A program made the position numbers and the translations under genes. Under the pieces are notes generated by a model. That model was not told the origin of the DNA and did not search any database. It saw only the letters and a list, made by a program, of their open reading frames with translations. Source: Bog-473 sp963804055 (lineage in GTDB: Bacteria; Actinomycetota; Acidimicrobiia; Acidimicrobiales; RAAP-2). From it: a DNA stretch of 64,000 nt. Below, in pieces: positions 61,291-64,000 of this stretch (positions within the stretch are counted from its first letter, which is position 1; each line of letters starts with the position of its first letter). The stretch lies in assembly GCA_963804055.1 (NCBI GenBank), contig CAWDOU010000005.1, forward strand, positions 1 to 64,000. Direction: 5' to 3'.

Positions 61291-62457
61291 TCAATCCTTC
61301 AGGCTGCTCCCACCATGCGCATAGGCCTGCGCCGACTGCGCCTCCCACTTGCGCTCGATGTCGCCGAAATGCCAGATGGCGAGCGCCACGATCCAAGTCG
61401 CCACGAAGACACCGACAATGATGAATCCGGCCCGGTTGATGTTGAACTTCGCAACGAAATCCCAGAAGCCGCCACTCCGGTTCGTCTCCTGGGCGATCAG
61501 GCCGAGGATCTCGATCGTCCCTATGAAGAGGGCGACGAAGACCGACAGGCTGGTGATGGTGAGGTTGTAGTAGATCTTCCGGATGGGCCTCGAGAATGCC
61601 CAGTCATAGGCGAAGTTCATGAAGCACCCGTCGATCGTGTCGAAGAGGCACATGCCGGCAGCGAACAGGATCGGGAGCGAGATCACGGCGTAGAACGGGA
61701 GCCCGCCGACGACTGCTGAACCGGCGAGCACCAGCAGCGCAACCTCTGAAGCCGTATCGAAGCCCAATCCGAAGAGCACCCCGACCGGGTACATCTTTCC
61801 CGGTGAGTCGACGCGTGACGCGTAGCCACCGAGAAACCGGTTCATCAGTCCCCGCGCGTCGAGTTGACGCTCGAGTTCCGCGTCGTCGTACCTGCCCTGG
61901 CGCATCTCCCGGCTCACCTTGAGGATGGAGAACAGGACCACCAGATTCAGGAGCCCGATCAGGTACAGGAACGTCCCGGATATGGAGGTACCGATGATGC
62001 CCGTCCAGTGATGCAGCCCCGAGTTGCTGTCCTTCACGGCCCCGTTGAGCGCGCGGATCCCGAAGTTCAGCGCGACAGCAAGGACGAAGACGATGGTGGA
62101 GTGGCCAAGAGAGAAGAAGTAGCCCACGCTCAGCGGGCGTTCGCCGTCCTGAATGAGCTTGCGGGTCGTGTTGTCGATGGCCGCAATGTGGTCGGCGTCG
62201 AAGGCGTGGCGCATCCCCAGCGTGTAGGCCAGGACCCCGGTCCCGAACCCGAAGAACTCGGTGCGGTTGAGGTGGTAGTGACCGCGCAAGGCCAGGGCGA
62301 GCATGCCCCAGCCGACGACGTTCAGGCCGACGACGGTCGCGGCCATCAGCGCCACCTTGGTCCACTCCTGCCGTGTCAGGCCCCTGCGGATCTTGCTGAT
62401 CCGACCGAGCGGGCCCGCCGTGTCGTGGGACTCCCTGAGTACACCGGATCCAGACAT
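61291..62457 (-). CDS. NiCoT nickel/cobalt transporter (HoxN/NixA type)
   Basis: 388 residues with about eight transmembrane helices. NiCoT signatures are all present: RHAFDADHIAAIDNTTRK in helix II, LGFDTASEVALL, and AAGMCLFDTIDGCFMNFAY. It imports Ni2+ or Co2+ with high affinity. ATG chosen; the upstream frame extends into the divergent regulator. A Nur-like box lies 25 nt before the start, pointing to nickel-dependent repression. Confidence 0.94.
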   Translation of the reverse strand: MSGSGVLRESHDTAGPLGRISKIRRGLTRQEWTKVALMAATVVGLNVVGWGMLALALRGHYHLNRTEFFGFGTGVLAYTLGMRHAFDADHIAAIDNTTRKLIQDGERPLSVGYFFSLGHSTIVFVLAVALNFGIRALNGAVKDSNSGLHHWTGIIGTSISGTFLYLIGLLNLVVLFSILKVSREMRQGRYDDAELERQLDARGLMNRFLGGYASRVDSPGKMYPVGVLFGLGFDTASEVALLVLAGSAVVGGLPFYAVISLPILFAAGMCLFDTIDGCFMNFAYDWAFSRPIRKIYYNLTITSLSVFVALFIGTIEILGLIAQETNRSGGFWDFVAKFNINRAGFIIVGVFVATWIVALAIWHFGDIERKWEAQSAQAYAHGGSSLKD

Positions 62458-62481
62458 CTCGCTCTTGCTACGGTACGGCAA

Positions 62482-62498
62482 CTGCGAATGGATTGCAA
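62482..62498. promoter_or_regulatory. Nur-like box between nickel transporter and Fur-family gene
   Basis: CTGCGA-ATGGA-TTGCAA fits the Streptomyces Nur box TTGCAA-N5-TTGCAA with two mismatches in the left half. It lies between the divergent NiCoT and Fur-family genes, so both could be repressed by nickel-loaded regulator. A TACAGT hexamer at 62513 could be the -10 of the regulator gene. Confidence 0.6.
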
Positions 62499-62527
62499 TA
62501 AGCCCCGGGTCGTACAGTGGAGGGGTC

Positions 62528-62983
62528 ATGGGCGTACCCCTCGGCGCAGGTGCCCCCCGGCACGACGTGAGTTCCGTCGACGACGTCCTCGCCCTCGTGC
62601 GCGAGGGCGGCGGGCGGATCACGAACTCACGGCGCCTGCTTCTCGAGGCCATCTTCAACGACCCGGGCCACCACACCGCCGAGGACCTGGCCGCCATTGT
62701 GCAGGCACGGGCCCCGGACGTCCATCTCTCGACCATCTACCGCAATCTCGAAGAGCTGGAGCGCCTCGGGGTCGTCGTCCATTCCCACCTCGGGCACGGG
62801 CCGGCGACCTACCACCTCGCCGCCACCGCCCACTGCCACTTCGTCTGCGAGCACTGCGGCAAGGCGTTCAAGGCGCCGGACGAATTGTTCGTCGGCCTGG
62901 CCGAGCGCGCCGAGAAGGAGTTCGGCTTCACCATCGATCCGCATCACTTCTCCATCTTCGGTCGCTGCCGCAACTGCCAATAG
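62528..62983 (+). CDS. Fur-family regulator, probably Nur-like
   Basis: 151 residues. N-terminal winged helix (RRLLLEAIFNDPGHHTAEDL, HLSTIYRNLEELERLGVV), then a metal-binding dimerisation domain with HCHFVCEHCGKAF and a terminal FGRCRNCQ giving the two CxxC structural zinc pairs. ATG behind GGAGGGG. Divergent from a nickel transporter with a Nur-like box between, so nickel is the probable co-repressor; Zur or Fur identity cannot be excluded from sequence alone. Confidence 0.9.
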   Translation: MGVPLGAGAPRHDVSSVDDVLALVREGGGRITNSRRLLLEAIFNDPGHHTAEDLAAIVQARAPDVHLSTIYRNLEELERLGVVVHSHLGHGPATYHLAATAHCHFVCEHCGKAFKAPDELFVGLAERAEKEFGFTIDPHHFSIFGRCRNCQ

Positions 62984-63018
62984 GGTCGGCCTTCGCTCCG
63001 GTACCTAAGGTTCGGGAC

Positions 63019-63478
63019 ATGTCCGGCGCGGTCCCCCCTGTCGTGGTGGCGATGGACGCCACTCCTCTTCTCGGGGTGCGGACAGGTGTGGGCTGCTCCG
63101 TCGCGGGCTTCATCGCCGCGGTGTCGAGCGATCCCACCATCGACGTCATCGGGTACGGCGTCAGCGCCGCGGCGGGCAGACGCACTGGAGGCAGGCATCC
63201 GATCCTCCCGTCACGCAGCGCGGATCCATCGCAGCGGATGGGTCGACGACAGGAGCACCCTGATTGCGGGTGCGCTCGTGCTCGCATACCCCTCGTTGTA
63301 CGAAGGTTTCGCACGACCACCGCTGGAGGCGATGTCCCTCGCCGTTCCCGTCGTCGCCACGACTGGCCGGCGACGCCTGATCACCGCCTGCACCGGACGG
63401 GCGCGGCCGTTCTCGTGGGAACGAGCGGGACGCCACATGGCGGAGCTGTACCGCACGGTGGCCCGAGACCGTGACTGA
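63019..63478 (+). pseudogene. Decayed GT4 glycosyltransferase
   Basis: The frame from the ATG gives VVVAMDATPLLGVRTGVG and FIAAVSSDPTIDVIGYGVSA, the N-terminus of GT4 glycosyltransferases. Around 63175 the homology changes frame to RIHRSGWVDDRSTLIAGALV and LAYPSLYEGFARPPLEAMSL, the C-terminal nucleotide-sugar-binding half. About 200 middle residues are missing, and the part after VPVVATT jumps to FSWERAGRHMAELY, the end of such proteins. So there are two deletions plus a frameshift. TAAGGT lies 7 nt before the ATG, so the old promoter remains. Confidence 0.82.
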
Positions 63479-63550
63479 ACGCACGCACCGACGCCCTCCG
63501 CGTGCAAACATCCACGCATGCCGTGGGGAGCAGTCGACGTCGCGTCCCCG

Positions 63551-64000
63551 ATGACGACGCCGGCGCTTTTTTCTGCCTCACCTGAGCCCGGCGCATCGAT
63601 GGGCCTGGTCGGGCGCTTGCGCGCTCGCCAGGGTCTGGTCCTCGAGGCTCTGGGTGTCGCATGGCTGCCATGGCTCGTGGCCCGGATCATCACGCTCTTC
63701 GCCCTCGGACTGGCGAAGTACGAGGTGTCCCACTTCCACATCACCAGCGCCAAGGCGGTGCTCGAGACGCGCGACGGGCTGCTGGGGTCCGATGCGGGCT
63801 GGTACCAGACCATCGCCGCCCACGGCTACGGGGCGCTCCCCCGATCCGCCATCCGCTTCTTCCCGCTGCTGCCGTTGCTCGACCGTGGACTGCACGACGT
63901 CACCGCGTTGACCGTCGGCGTCGCCTCGCTGCTCATCACCAACCTGGCCGCACTCCTCTTGGGTATGGGGATCTACGTCCTGGCCCGGTCCGAGTGGCAC
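63551..64000 (+). CDS. PIG-V-like mannosyltransferase, 3' truncated by window
   Basis: 150 codons open to the window edge. After about 30 residues comes a hydrophobic helix (ARIITLFALGLA), then DGLLGSDAGWYQTIAAHGYG, the aspartate loop of GPI/PIG-V-type mannosyltransferases, and AIRFFPLLPLLDRG with a second helix (ALTVGVASLLITNLAALLLG). Start uncertain: ATGs at 63518, 63551 and 63599 are in frame and none has a good ribosome site. It is a polytopic membrane enzyme using a polyprenyl-phosphate sugar donor, by family. Confidence 0.75.
   Translation, partial: MTTPALFSASPEPGASMGLVGRLRARQGLVLEALGVAWLPWLVARIITLFALGLAKYEVSHFHITSAKAVLETRDGLLGSDAGWYQTIAAHGYGALPRSAIRFFPLLPLLDRGLHDVTALTVGVASLLITNLAALLLGMGIYVLARSEWH

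Overview
The window looks like chromosomal DNA from a high-GC actinobacterium, most likely of class Acidimicrobiia. The evidence is the strong GC bias with long antisense shadow frames, actinobacterial families (SCO6880-type, SCO6745-type, mycothiol-dependent maleylpyruvate isomerase-type, CU044_5270-type), a secreted protein built of VASDGGIF/FGDAxFYGS repeats that I associate with Acidimicrobiia, and several genes whose start codon sits 6-8 nt after a TANNNT -10 hexamer with no Shine-Dalgarno, as in leaderless actinobacterial mRNAs. No rRNA or CRISPR array is visible; there are three tRNAs (Glu, Asp, Phe).

Layout. 0-12.7 kb: a truncated cyclase-like/AAA/TPR regulator; an NTF2-like protein; a DUF1275 membrane protein; a sulfatase; a three-gene minus-strand conjugation-like membrane cluster (pilin-like, TrbL-like, SCO6880-like) whose VirB4-like ATPase survives only as a frameshifted relic near 3.3 kb; then a PhoR/PhoP-like two-component pair. 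12.8-22 kb: a secreted repeat protein, a serS-led operon, an ABC exporter, a thioredoxin-like protein, divergent heme A genes ctaB/ctaA and tRNA-Glu. 22-36 kb: a VOC protein with an internally deleted tandem copy, a secreted GH5 glycosidase, a FUSC transporter, an MFS-MerR efflux unit, and an oxidative lipid/ketone-type cluster (PF10118 hydrolase, flavin monooxygenase, SDR, enoyl-CoA hydratase) bracketed by TetR genes with palindromic candidate operators.

36.3-39.8 kb: tRNA-Asp and tRNA-Phe, followed by a 3.29 kb islet bounded by an exact 44-bp duplication of the tRNA-Phe 3' half. It holds a deazaflavin-type reductase, an SDR with divergent TetR, and two gene fragments, but no integrase. 39.9-47.8 kb: a carbohydrate locus with GH78-like, Tat-exported GH36-like and GH1-like enzymes plus an Stf0 sulfotransferase and an aminoglycoside-phosphotransferase-like kinase. 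48.1-53.6 kb: two tandem ECF sigma/membrane-protein pairs, then a compact FHA-LuxR regulator and a penicillin-binding protein with an altered SxN motif.

53.6-64 kb: acetolactate decarboxylase, a DsbA/Rv2466c-like protein, an MFS exporter, an aldo/keto reductase, and a five-gene minus-strand run headed by a NiCoT nickel transporter (then an unknown 157-aa protein, a Tat protein, a DUF4331 protein and a 105-aa protein). That run diverges from a Fur-family regulator, and a Nur-like box lies between them. The window ends with a decayed glycosyltransferase and the start of a PIG-V-like mannosyltransferase. The most novel-looking items are the nickel-box/DUF4331 run, the FHA-LuxR/PBP pair, the integrase-less tRNA-Phe islet and the ATPase-less conjugation-like cluster.
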